A stretch of 64,000 nucleotides of DNA from Purpureocillium takamizusanense (lineage: Eukaryota > Ascomycota > Sordariomycetes > Hypocreales > Ophiocordycipitaceae), in contig NC_063080.1 of assembly GCF_022605165.1 (NCBI RefSeq), forward strand, positions 434,001 to 498,000, in the 5' to 3' direction. Positions 1 to 8,767 of the stretch are shown here, one piece after another. Position numbers and translations under genes: made by a program. A model generated the notes under the pieces. The model saw only the letters and a program-made list of their open reading frames with translations, searched no databases and was not told the origin of the DNA. Numbering within the stretch: position 1 is the first letter of the stretch; every line of letters starts with the position of its first letter.

Positions 1-243
1 GAGATGATCCACGTCCACCCCCCGGACGGCAGCACGCACCTTACGCTGTCGCTGGCCGACTCTAGGTCCGTCATTGAGCAGGGTTGGGGCCAGCGGCATA
101 GGCTGAGCGGCGGGCTGCTCGGCTGGGGATACACCCTGGTTTACGCCCCGCGCGATGAGCGCGAGTTTGACGTCTGGAAGGGCCTCGTTTGGGCTGCGGC
201 GCGGTATTGCTGCGCTGGCATCCAGGAGTTGAAGCACCCTTGA
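1..243 (+). CDS. DUF5519 / luciferase-like domain protein, C-terminal end (partial)
   Basis: The window opens inside a reading frame that runs to a TGA at 241-243. The last 80 residues carry the pattern HVHPPDGSTHLTLS, then a GWGQRH block, then YAPRDE followed by a short helix. This is the arrangement I know from the end of the fungal DUF5519 (so-called luciferase domain) family. Those proteins have no proven enzymatic role despite the name. The 5' part lies outside the window, so start, introns and length cannot be judged. The stop is 1.3 kb upstream of the next gene. The family call is by recognition of these blocks and is fairly secure; function is unknown. Confidence 0.7.
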   Translation, partial: EMIHVHPPDGSTHLTLSLADSRSVIEQGWGQRHRLSGGLLGWGYTLVYAPRDEREFDVWKGLVWAAARYCCAGIQELKHP

Positions 244-1566
244 CGCGTTGTCTGGCCCAACTAAAGGCCATCTCCTTGCGCTCTTCTGTACATTTTGCGT
301 GGTTTGCATCGGGTTGTATTACTTAATTAGCAACTCGTGTATTTTTATCTGAGAAAAGGGCTGTTAAGGTTCAGCGTAGACAGTGAGCACTGTGCGGACG
401 GTTCAATGACAGGCCATCATTGCAAAGTTAGCCATCCGGCATCAAGGGCTTCCAGCCATCAAGTGTGGTGCCACATGTCACGTCTCTTGCCCTGCTGCAT
501 AACGGCGAACCAGTTGAAGGCCATCAGCTCCCGCCATTGCATACAATGCACTTCTGCGTCGCTCATGAAGGTTGCTGACGTCGCATCACATGCAAGCCTC
601 GCTGAGAAGGTGCATCAAGCACGACGTGCTGTCCCGGCACTTGCCACCACGTTTTTTTTTAGGTGACCGTTCCAGAGGCTATTCTCGGCTCATGGGTGAC
701 TACTGAAGCCTCTTTTGTTGAAGGGATTCCATCGAGCGAATAAAGCAGCGCGGTTGTAAGTAGCCGCGGCTGAGATGCGGATAAGACCCCAGTGATGTGA
801 TGTGCCGTTGCATCATCCGCTATGGAGCCACCGCAGTCTCTATTTACCGTCGACGAGACGAAAAGGCCACCGAAAAGGGCACATAAGCCGGATTTTTCGC
901 ACCAACCAGCGGCCGCACCTGCTTCTGTCAGAGTGAGCACCAAATGATCAAGCCCAGCTGGGTCGAACTGATGCTCGTCAGGGTAGCATCACAGGTGGGA
1001 CGGCAATTCGGCACCGCCGTGAGACCGCGCCTACGGGCTCACGTGCGAGGCGTAGGGCTGAATCAGCGAAATCCGAGACCGAGTCCCCTCCGTAGGTATT
1101 TCCCACCAACCAAGTTCAAGACGGTGACGGCTGAGAGGCGGAGTCGCGATGCCAATTATGGCCGCGGCTGTCAGCGTGCGGTATGATCGGTATGGGGTTG
1201 CCCATGGAGGGGGATGCGAGTCTAGAACGGAGCGGGCGGCCACTACGTACATACATGTGCCGGCACTAAACATGATGTGGTGGCTGCGTGTCGGCCCGCT
1301 TCCGGGTCTAGGGACTCGTTCCTGACGGACGTCGCAGTGGCTTCTGGTTGTGATGGCTGCCGCATGATGATGCCCATCGATGTGGAATCAAGTATGTAAC
1401 ACCGTTGCAGGGCGGCATATGTCCACACGTACAGTATACAGTACTTCGTGTATATAAGAAGCATATTCCATCCGCTCGGTAAGGCACATGAAGGAGACAG
1501 CAACACCAGACAACTCAAAACCACCTCCCCCATCTTGATAGTTTGATCAACATCCAGCCCGTCACC
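244..1566. other. Intergenic region upstream of the NLP gene
   Basis: No supportable gene is seen here. Short open frames on both strands have no recognisable motif or good coding texture. The right end must hold the promoter and 5' leader of the gene starting at 1567; see the separate TATA entry. Confidence 0.5.
1451..1457 (+). promoter_or_regulatory. Putative TATA box of the NLP gene
   Basis: A TATATAA element lies about 110 nt before the ATG at 1567, and an A/C-rich leader typical of fungal 5' UTRs follows it. The distance suits a leader of roughly 70-90 nt. It is assigned by motif and spacing only. Confidence 0.5.
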
Positions 1567-2570
1567 ATGAAGACCGCAGCGTACATCGGATCCCTCCTCC
1601 TGCTCGGCGCCAGGCACGTCCTCGCCAACAACGCCATCCCCGGCAGCGCCTTCACCAACAACAACGGCCTCGCCGCCGCCGAGGCCGCCGCGCCCATGTG
1701 GTACATGGCCTCGGGGACGTGCATGCCGTCGGCGGCCGAGGACGGGCAGGGCCACCAGACCAACGGCGTGGACCCGGACAACTGCAACATCGGCAAGCTG
1801 GGCCACGGGTGCCCGCCCCAGCCGCAGTGGCAGGGCGCAAACACCTTCTACGGCAACGTCGCGGGGGAGCCGTTCGGTACGATCCCCACGTACTGGAAGG
1901 TGGCGCGGTGCGGCGGCAACTGGAAGATCATCTACTACGTGTACTTTAAGAAGGACACGGGCCACAAGAGCGACTGGGAGGGCATCGTGGTGACGTTTCG
2001 CAGCAACGGAGGTGACCAGTGGATTCGCGACTCGGTCACGATGGAGCAGGGTGAGTGATGTCTCTTGCACAGCTGGACTGACTTTACATGTACCGTGAGC
2101 CAGGATGATGTTCCAGTCGCTAACGAGAGCATTATAGACGGACACCACAAGACTATCGGCTGGGGCGACATCAACGACACGTTTGACAGGTACGTCCATG
2201 TTCAGTCCCGACTCTTGGATACTTGTCTTCCTTCATGTTTCGTTGTTATGTGGCAACGCAATCGAACGAGTCGAGCTAAATCGAGCTAACCGACGCATTG
2301 ACACCCAGCACCAACGACTGGCAAAACTTCCAGCAAAAGAACCGCGACCACGGCAAGTTCTACTTTGGCAAGTGGCACCACTCGGTGCACCAGGACTGGC
2401 ACACCAACACCTTCAAGAACACGTGCCCCCCGACGTCCAACGACGACTTCCGCAACGCCGACTACCAGTTCTGGGCCAGGAACAACCTGCGCCCCGTGTC
2501 CGTGCTGAACCCGGGCTGGAAATGGGGCAAGGCTACGTCGCCTGCCAACATTGACATTTGCTCGTATTAA
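1567..2570 (+). CDS. NPP1 / NLP family secreted protein (necrosis-inducing-like)
   Basis: Three exons (1567-2050, 2138-2189, 2309-2570) join in frame to 265 codons. Both introns have good donors (GTGAGT, GTACGT) and ATAG/CAG acceptors. Residues 1-20 form a signal peptide (MKTAAYIGSLLLL...ARHVLA). The protein shows the NPP1 (PF05630) layout, with the family heptapeptide at residues 132-138 reading GHKSDWE in place of the common GHRHDWE. The His, Asp and Glu used for metal binding in studied NLPs are kept; the Arg is Lys and the second His is Ser. NLPs are secreted proteins, some of which lyse dicot plant membranes by binding sphingolipids; others are not cytotoxic. The changed heptapeptide makes toxicity uncertain. 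The ATG at 1567 is chosen because it gives the signal peptide; the upstream frame has no better start. It stands alone on this strand, tail-to-tail with the GMC gene. Confidence 0.85.
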
Positions 2571-2818
2571 GGGGCCGGTGACGTGTGGTGTGGAAGAGAG
2601 GATGAGAGCATTGGAGTATGCTGGCGTCTGGTCTAGGGCACATTGGGAGGGGGGAGGGCGTCGCGTGTATGAGATACTATCTGAACATAGGTTGAGAGGC
2701 AGGCAGGGCCTTGTTCCGACTACCGCTGAGTTGTTGATGGAGCACCCACAATGTCCGGCTCATTCTATATTCAGGAACTGCAAACGTTCTCCCAACGCCG
2801 CATCGTCTACCCGCGTCA

Positions 2819-4601
2819 CTATGTCTTGTTCTGTCTGTCCTGGTGAATAATGTCCGCAGCTTGAAGCGCCAAAGCGTACACGGCCACCTGAAGATGACCC
2901 GTGATCGGCACTGGAAAGACGGACGCGTCCACGACTCGTAGCCTGTCCACGCCCTCGACTCGGAGATTCGAGTCCACGACCTTGCCCATTGCCGCAGTGC
3001 CCATCGCATGGTAGCACGACCTAGCTTACAGTCAGTGTCCGTTCGCGTACTCGGAGAGAGAGTAGCATACCCAGTTCCCGCGGCGATCCTCCCGTCGATA
3101 AACCCATCGGTCGACTCCGGGGTGAGCACCCCATCATCAAAGCCCGGAGCGCCCATCTCCCCGCTGAGAATCTCCCGACCGAGCACCGTATCAGAGCTCC
3201 CAGCCAGACGGATCTGCTGACGCACGCCATCCCGAGCAACGAACCTATCCACCGCGGTCCCCAAGAAATTCGGATCGATGCGCGGCGCCTCGTTGATGTC
3301 AGCAGACGCGAGCGTCACCGTCCCGCGCGCCGTCGGTAGCAAGTTCACGTGAAGCAGCCCAATCGCCGACCCGTCCGGCGCGCCTGCGTAAATCATGAGA
3401 TGTTCGTTGAACGCGCGCTCTTGCTTGAGCAGCGGATGCGTCGCCGGGTCTGGCGCCATCCCCTCGTCCGCCTCGATGGCTTTGGCCAGCCCGGCCTTGT
3501 CCCGAACCCCGGTGGTGACGACGAAGTCGATGGGCTGGCCCCAGCGGAACTGCTCCTGCTGGAACAGCGGGTTGGATGAGCCGAGGGCGTGCCCGGCGGA
3601 TGGGTCCTTGAGCTTCCAGGCCGTGGCGAGCAGGGTGTGGTCGCACAGGTTCTTGCCCACGTCTGGCGAGTCCAGCGCGACGTCAATGCCGTGTTTGCGT
3701 AGCTCGGACGCGGGTCCAATGCCGGAAAGCATGAGGATCTGTGGCGTGCGCGTTGCTCCAGCTGTGATAATCACTTCCCTTGCTTGAATCTGCGTTCTGT
3801 CTGCGAGCTGGACGCCTGTCGCGTGGAGACCACCACCCTCCTTGTTGATGAGTATTTTAGCGACCAGTGTATCCGTCAATACCGTCACTCCGTCGAGCGG
3901 ATAAACAACCGAGGCTATTTCGCGCCGGCCGTCTTGTCTGTTCTCCTGCAGTTCTGCGACGCCGAGAGAGGAGCCCGTGTTCCCATCGAGATTAGGCAGC
4001 GCTGGCACCCCAACCTCCTCCCACGACTTGAGGACGCTCGCCCGCAGCGGAAACGTTCGATTGGTGCCCGAAACTGTCTGGATGTGCACAGGCCCGGCGG
4101 TCCCTCGCTGCTCCGTATTGATAGCGTCGCTGTGCAGCGTCTCAGTCTGCTTCATGTATGGGAGCATACCAGCGTAGCTCCATCGTGGGTCGCGGACGGC
4201 TCCCCCCCAGAGATCGTAGTCGGTCCTGTCGCCTCGTATCCAACCGCCTTCGAGCGTATTTAGTCACGCGTGCACCCATTCGCACTTCATGGGCGTCGGA
4301 GGTGTTACATACACATGTTGATGACGGTGCCGCCCCCAAGCGCTCGGCCGGCGGGCATGTCGACGCTGCGGCCGCTCAGTCGCGCCTGGGGCACCGTCTT
4401 GTCTTTCCAATCATACGAGCCGCCGACAAGGTTCGTGGAACTCGCGTAGACAATGTCGCTTGCGTCGTTTGCGCTTGGACCGGCCTCGATGATGAGGATC
4501 TTGAGGGACGCGTCGAGCCGCACGAGGCTGCTTGCCAAGACGGTGGCGGAGAGCCCGCCGCCGACGAGGACGTAGTCCCATTGAGTGTCCGGCACTCCCA
4601 T
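2819..4601 (-). CDS. GMC-family FAD oxidoreductase
   Basis: Three exons on the minus strand (4601-4313, 4247-3071, 3020-2819) give 555 residues, normal for the family. Residues 8-24 hold the N-terminal FAD-binding loop ([17 protein letters not shown]). The GMC signature [11 protein letters not shown] follows near residue 86, then [10 protein letters not shown] directly after intron 1, and the second GMC signature ([16 protein letters not shown]) in mid-protein. The active-site pair is His493 in [11 protein letters not shown], just after intron 2, and His531 in [12 protein letters not shown] at the C-terminus. GMC enzymes oxidise alcohols, sugars, aryl alcohols or choline with FAD; the substrate cannot be read from sequence. 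No signal peptide is visible, so an intracellular enzyme is likely. It is co-oriented with the sulfotransferase-like and AflR-like genes, as in a small biosynthetic group. Aryl-alcohol oxidase-like and choline dehydrogenase-like are both possible subfamilies. Confidence 0.9.
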
Positions 4602-5139
4602 TGTGTGACGCGCAACGTGATTGGTATTAGCTGTGAACGGGGCCTGCGGTGGACTCGAAGCAAATGGCGATGTGTGCTGGGTTCAAGCGAGGTTCTGCAG
4701 TTGTGTCACGTCCTGGCGGCGAGGCACGACTGTTGGCCACTGAATGACGCCGCCACCTTGCTCAAAAGCGCATGGCTGTCATATATACACACTATCGGGT
4801 CCCAAGTAGCTGTCCATGCGCGCATAATGGCGTGTGCCCATTGATACTCTGCAACCCGCTCTAGTGTCTGATTCAGCAATCCTTCAGTCACTGACCTGCC
4901 AAGGTTGGGTCGCATGCATCAACACGACATCCTAGACTGTTCTGGTGCGGATTGTTAGTGCCCTGCGGCTCAAAAAGGCCAGCGCGAGCCGCATAAACCT
5001 GGCGCAAGTCGATCAACGTTGTAACTATTCACCACCATGTATTCATCCATGTGGAGAATGCACAACGGTGGCGCGCGATCCCTGAGGTCTAGGCAGTTCC
5101 TGAGTCGTGGTCCAACTGCCGTCCCGGCCTACTCACTGG
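4602..5139. other. Intergenic region between the GMC and sulfotransferase-like genes
   Basis: This holds the promoter side of the GMC gene and the 3' side of the sulfotransferase-like gene. No further gene, repeat or clear core promoter motif was seen. Confidence 0.5.
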
Positions 5140-6142
5140 TCACTTCGTCTTGACGGCCAGCCAACAGGCGTAGCCAACAACACCAACAATGGCAAGCACG
5201 ACACCCCACCTAGATCCCGCCTCGACCAGTATCTGGCCCTCTAGGCCTTTAACCGCCTCAGCATCGTTGGCTCGCGGAAAGGGTTCGTCCGGGACGTCCA
5301 TGTTGAGCACCTCGCAGAGGGGGCGCCATCCGTCGCGCAGCTCCATCATGTGAAACTTGGGCGGCGGAGTCACCTCTCTGACGTAGTCGTTGTGCTCGTC
5401 CATGCGGTCTACAAAACAAAACCACCGTCAAGTCTCAACTCTCTGCAATCGGGCGGGATGAGAAGTATATGCGCGTTCCAATGGGACTTACTCTCAGTCA
5501 TCGGCCCCCATTTCTCCTCCTGTCTGCGAGACTGCCTCAGCTGCCAGAACCTTTTTTACCCAAAGCCATAACGGCCCCCCCAAGGACTCGAAGGAAAACA
5601 TACTGCTCTGAGAATTGCGTCACGAGCTTCGGATACCACCTCTTGCCCGGCACCGGCGCGAGGAACCAGTTCAGGAAGCCCTGTCCTGCCTGCTTGGTGA
5701 CCGGCTCCCAGCTCTTCCACCACGTCGCGCGGTCGCGTCGCACGCACACCACCTCGGCGTCGGGGTATATCTCGAGCAGCTCGGCGACGAAGCAATTGCC
5801 CGGCGCGTCGGTGATGGCTACGAACCCGGCGGTGGCTTCGCGGAGGAGCTTCAAGAGGCGCGGCCGATCGTGGCGGGCGGCGAAGATGTCGGACCAGAGC
5901 TTGACGTATGCTGCGGTGAGGAATGCGCCTCAGCAAGGAGCTCAAGCTTGTCAATTGGCGCTTGGAGGCGGCTGATTACCGTCTTCTCGTCCGAGCAATT
6001 GGGAGCCGCCGTGCATCACCGGCCCGTCAAGGAGCTTCTCCAGCGCCAGTGCCATCGAAAGGGTCCCGGTGCGCGAGTATCCCGCGCCGATGACTTTGAG
6101 CGACCGCGTCGGGTCCTGGGGCACGGATGGAACGCCACCCAT
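5140..6142 (-). CDS. P-loop sulfotransferase-like protein with C-terminal membrane anchor
   Basis: Four exons (6142-5980, 5910-5604, 5523-5492, 5408-5140) close in frame to 256 residues. All donors are good (GTAATC, GTATGT, GTAAGT), and the third exon is only 32 nt. It belongs to the fungal family often mis-annotated as NAD-dependent epimerase but carrying a Sulfotransfer_4 (PF17784) fold. Residues 19-27 form the PAPS-binding loop (GAGYSRTGT). DGPVMHGGSQ follows, then the conserved FVAITDAPGNCFVAELLEIYPDAEVVCVRRD core, WKSW, then EHNDYVR and MELRDGWRPLC near the end. A hydrophobic segment (GVVLAIVGVVGYACWLAV) closes the protein, suggesting a tail anchor. The start MGGVPSVP is preferred to an upstream in-frame codon because it matches the usual family N-terminus. 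The substrate is unknown; such genes recur in secondary-metabolite loci. Confidence 0.85.
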
Positions 6143-6822
6143 TGTTGTGTCTGGGCTGTCTTGATTGAGTTGCACGAGCGCGGTCAAGAGGCGTACGAGG
6201 GAACGTAAAGTAGCATCTTGAGTCGACGCGGCTTGCAATGCTGGCTCTTTAATGAATTGCCATGGGCCGGCTGAGTCGTGCCTGTCAGCGCTAAATAAAC
6301 TTGGGGGAGCCGCGCTGTCGAGTAGAGCGACCTTCGGCCTTCAATTCGGGATGAGACATTCTGGGACATGGCCGGCGACTTCGGCGTCACGGCATCCTCC
6401 AGACGACCATCGCGAGACGGCACCAGGTGTTTCACGTCTTTGTGTATTCGAAATTGTGAAATAACTTGCTCGTCACAGGTGAGAACCTTCCAATGTTGTG
6501 GCCTTTGATGGCTGCCGCAAAACCCCAAGCGGCCTGTTGTACTTGTTATTTGCAATGAGTAACCTCTCCACAACCCGCACTCCGTGGTGATACATGAAGT
6601 CCAAGAATAATGCAACGCAATGATACAAACAGCTGCTGGTCCCCGAAACACCAACCCGTCCACGAAGAAGACCTGGGACCAAACCCTCGCACACCTCGTT
6701 GCGCATATTAAGACAGTGTGCAAGTCTCTGCCACCAGACCTGCATTATGCCAGCGGTATAGTTGGCGCGCGAGTGCCCCGTTACCCAGCACAAGTAAAGA
6801 CGCACCAAGTACATACGTCGCG
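6143..6822. other. Intergenic region
   Basis: Promoter side of the sulfotransferase-like gene and terminator side of the truncated AflR-like gene. Several overlapping short frames occur on both strands, but none has motifs, a signal peptide or plausible splice continuation. Confidence 0.45.
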
Positions 6823-7569
6823 TTAACCATAGCTGTTGGTGATGCGTGTCTCTACTTGATACATGGCCAGAGACTTTGCCTGCAGAAGCCTCTCATCCAG
6901 TAGCATGGTGGATTCACAGAAGCATGGGCGTAATTGGAGGCTTGCACGCCTCTTGCCGTCACGCAACAGCCGTTCCGTGGCCTGCAGGCCGTCTATAGCG
7001 GCGATGAGCCCTATTCGATCGTTGAGGGGCTCAGCATGTGGAATGGGAAAGTCGCCGATACAGATAGCTTGTTGAGAGATACGGCTCACAGACTGCTCGA
7101 GCGTGGTCCCGTCAAAGGTGAAGCAAGGCGACATTGTATGTAGTGTCTCGATGGCCGAAGGCTGGATCAAGGCTTGGTTCCAGGACAGTAGTTTATCGCA
7201 GATGACGGAGACTGCGAGCTGCACGGTCGGCTTCTCCCAACAGGATGGGCACTCGAGGGCCCGTGTTGCGCACTGCAATGCATCTCGGTTGATGGCGAGC
7301 ACTTGGCCTAGTGTGCGTCTACAGCCTTCATGCGGGTTTGGATCGACGGGGCTGTCGAATATGCAGTGACTGGTCGACTGCGGCTCATGAAGCGTGCGGA
7401 TCGCTTCAAGGCACAACATCCAGCAGCAGGAGCACGGTTCTCGTGGGGTGCCATGGTTGACTCCTATTGCATCCTGGCTGTTGTTGAACTCAAAGCTGGC
7501 ACAATCAAGAGCTGGTAAACCGGCAATCGAGCCTCGGCCGGACTGAAGATGCGGCGAAGGAAAGTCCAT
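6823..7569 (-). CDS. AflR-domain protein lacking a Zn2Cys6 motif
   Basis: A single open frame of 248 residues starts at an ATG at 7567-7569. The central part resembles the C-terminal domain of aflatoxin-regulator-type proteins (PF08493): a Cys-rich helix (PCSCCWMLCLEAIRTL), then VLAINRDALQCATRALECPSC and a hydrophobic helix ending SVICDKLLSWNQA. The frame stays open for about 30 codons before the ATG, but I find no Cys6 zinc cluster between here and the next gene at 7835. The product therefore appears to lack the DNA-binding half. It lies 265 bp downstream of, and on the same strand as, a complete AflR-type gene. It may be a decayed duplicate, a DNA-binding-deficient partner, or the 3' part of a gene whose first exon I could not find. 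Family assignment is moderate; role unknown. Confidence 0.55.
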   Translation of the reverse strand: MDFPSPHLQSGRGSIAGLPALDCASFEFNNSQDAIGVNHGTPREPCSCCWMLCLEAIRTLHEPQSTSHCIFDSPVDPNPHEGCRRTLGQVLAINRDALQCATRALECPSCWEKPTVQLAVSVICDKLLSWNQALIQPSAIETLHTMSPCFTFDGTTLEQSVSRISQQAICIGDFPIPHAEPLNDRIGLIAAIDGLQATERLLRDGKRRASLQLRPCFCESTMLLDERLLQAKSLAMYQVETRITNSYG

Positions 7570-7834
7570 TGGTTCCTTGTGCTGATTACAGGGACTGCGT
7601 GTCCGAGAAGGCGCTTTTATGAAGAGAATGTCGAATTATGTAGGTGAAATTGAGTTGCACTGCCTCATGCGCTATGTGGAAGTGAAGGTTGTGATGTTTA
7701 AGTACTCCGGCATGTCAACTTATCAAATATGTCGCCACATTGATGCAATAAATCTGGCCCGCACACCCCTGACAGGGCCTGGTTATCCTGCGGCGCATTT
7801 CCCCGCGTTCGACCCATATTGATGCCTGAAGTGT

Positions 7835-8767
7835 TTAAATGGGCCATACAGGGTCTGTAAAGCAACAAACAGATGCAGTCTGAGCGTCTGTTATTTCTGG
7901 CTGCGTGTAACCTCCATCCCCTGGTTCCCACGGACTCTCACTCAAAGAGTAACCCATATCCATGTCGGTCGGAGCTGGGAGGTAACCGGAGAGCCCGACG
8001 CTCGGGCTGCTTTCAAGGAACTCAGGCCCAATAGTGTTGTCGCCTTGACGCGATCGACGCATCGCCTCCTGCACCCGGAGTTTCAAGATCAAGGCCTGGC
8101 CCGATATTGCCTCGGTGAGTGGCTCGGTCGGGTCTGGGCCACTGTATCGCCGAGCTAGCCGCGCGACCAGGCCCGACACCTGCTCCAAGTTGTTCTCGGC
8201 CATCTCAAGGCTCAGCCGCTCCGTTCTGTCGAGTACTGCGTGGCAACTCATCACGACCAGTAGCGATAGGTCCAGTCTTTGGGAGCAGTTGCAAGTGAGT
8301 GTCCAAGCCAGTCTCCTAAGCATGGCGTCGATGATGCGGCCCTGTCCCTGCTGTGCAGACTCGAGACTTTGCAGCAAGTTCATTATGACGCGGAAGCAGT
8401 CGTGCGGGGCAATTTCCTGTGTTGCCGACTCCGTCGGGGGAATATTCGTCGCTGGGGCCGTTGCTGGAGATATGACGTCGGATATAGGCAAGGAGGGTTC
8501 CCGTGTTGGTGACATGGACCGGCCGGCCACGTGCTGGTTGGCCTGAACACTATGTTGTTGTTGTTGGTGTCGTCCCCGATCGGGCCGTTGGAACGGTCGT
8601 CCGATACGACGCGCCGGGCTGTAGAGACATGACAAACCCATTCTGGTGCATCGGGTACAGCTGGGCTTTTCCTTGGTGCACCGGATTTTGGCAGCGGCAC
8701 AGCTGTCGCATGAGCCTTTGAGCTTGGCTGGCGGAGGCTCGCGGCCTTGTTGGGGTTGGCCATCCAT
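7835..8767 (-). CDS. AflR-type Zn2Cys6 transcription factor
   Basis: One uninterrupted frame of 310 residues. The binuclear zinc cluster is complete: Cys20, 23, 30, 37, 40 and 47, in the series CDSCAAAKIRC, CTRCTRMGLSC. A basic, Gln/His-rich linker follows. Residues 120-220 contain the AflR-like regulatory part (DCFRVIMNLLQSLESAQ, then TCNCSQRLDLSLLVVMSCHAVLDR, then a long helix with LEQVSGLVARLARRYSG). Proteins of this class sit in the nucleus and usually control a neighbouring biosynthetic cluster. The co-oriented sulfotransferase-like and GMC genes downstream are the obvious candidates, though this is inference from gene order. At 310 residues it is shorter than canonical AflR (about 440). 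No intron is needed. Confidence 0.85.
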   Translation of the reverse strand: MDGQPQQGREPPPAKLKGSCDSCAAAKIRCTKEKPSCTRCTRMGLSCLYSPARRIGRPFQRPDRGRHQQQQHSVQANQHVAGRSMSPTREPSLPISDVISPATAPATNIPPTESATQEIAPHDCFRVIMNLLQSLESAQQGQGRIIDAMLRRLAWTLTCNCSQRLDLSLLVVMSCHAVLDRTERLSLEMAENNLEQVSGLVARLARRYSGPDPTEPLTEAISGQALILKLRVQEAMRRSRQGDNTIGPEFLESSPSVGLSGYLPAPTDMDMGYSLSESPWEPGDGGYTQPEITDAQTASVCCFTDPVWPI

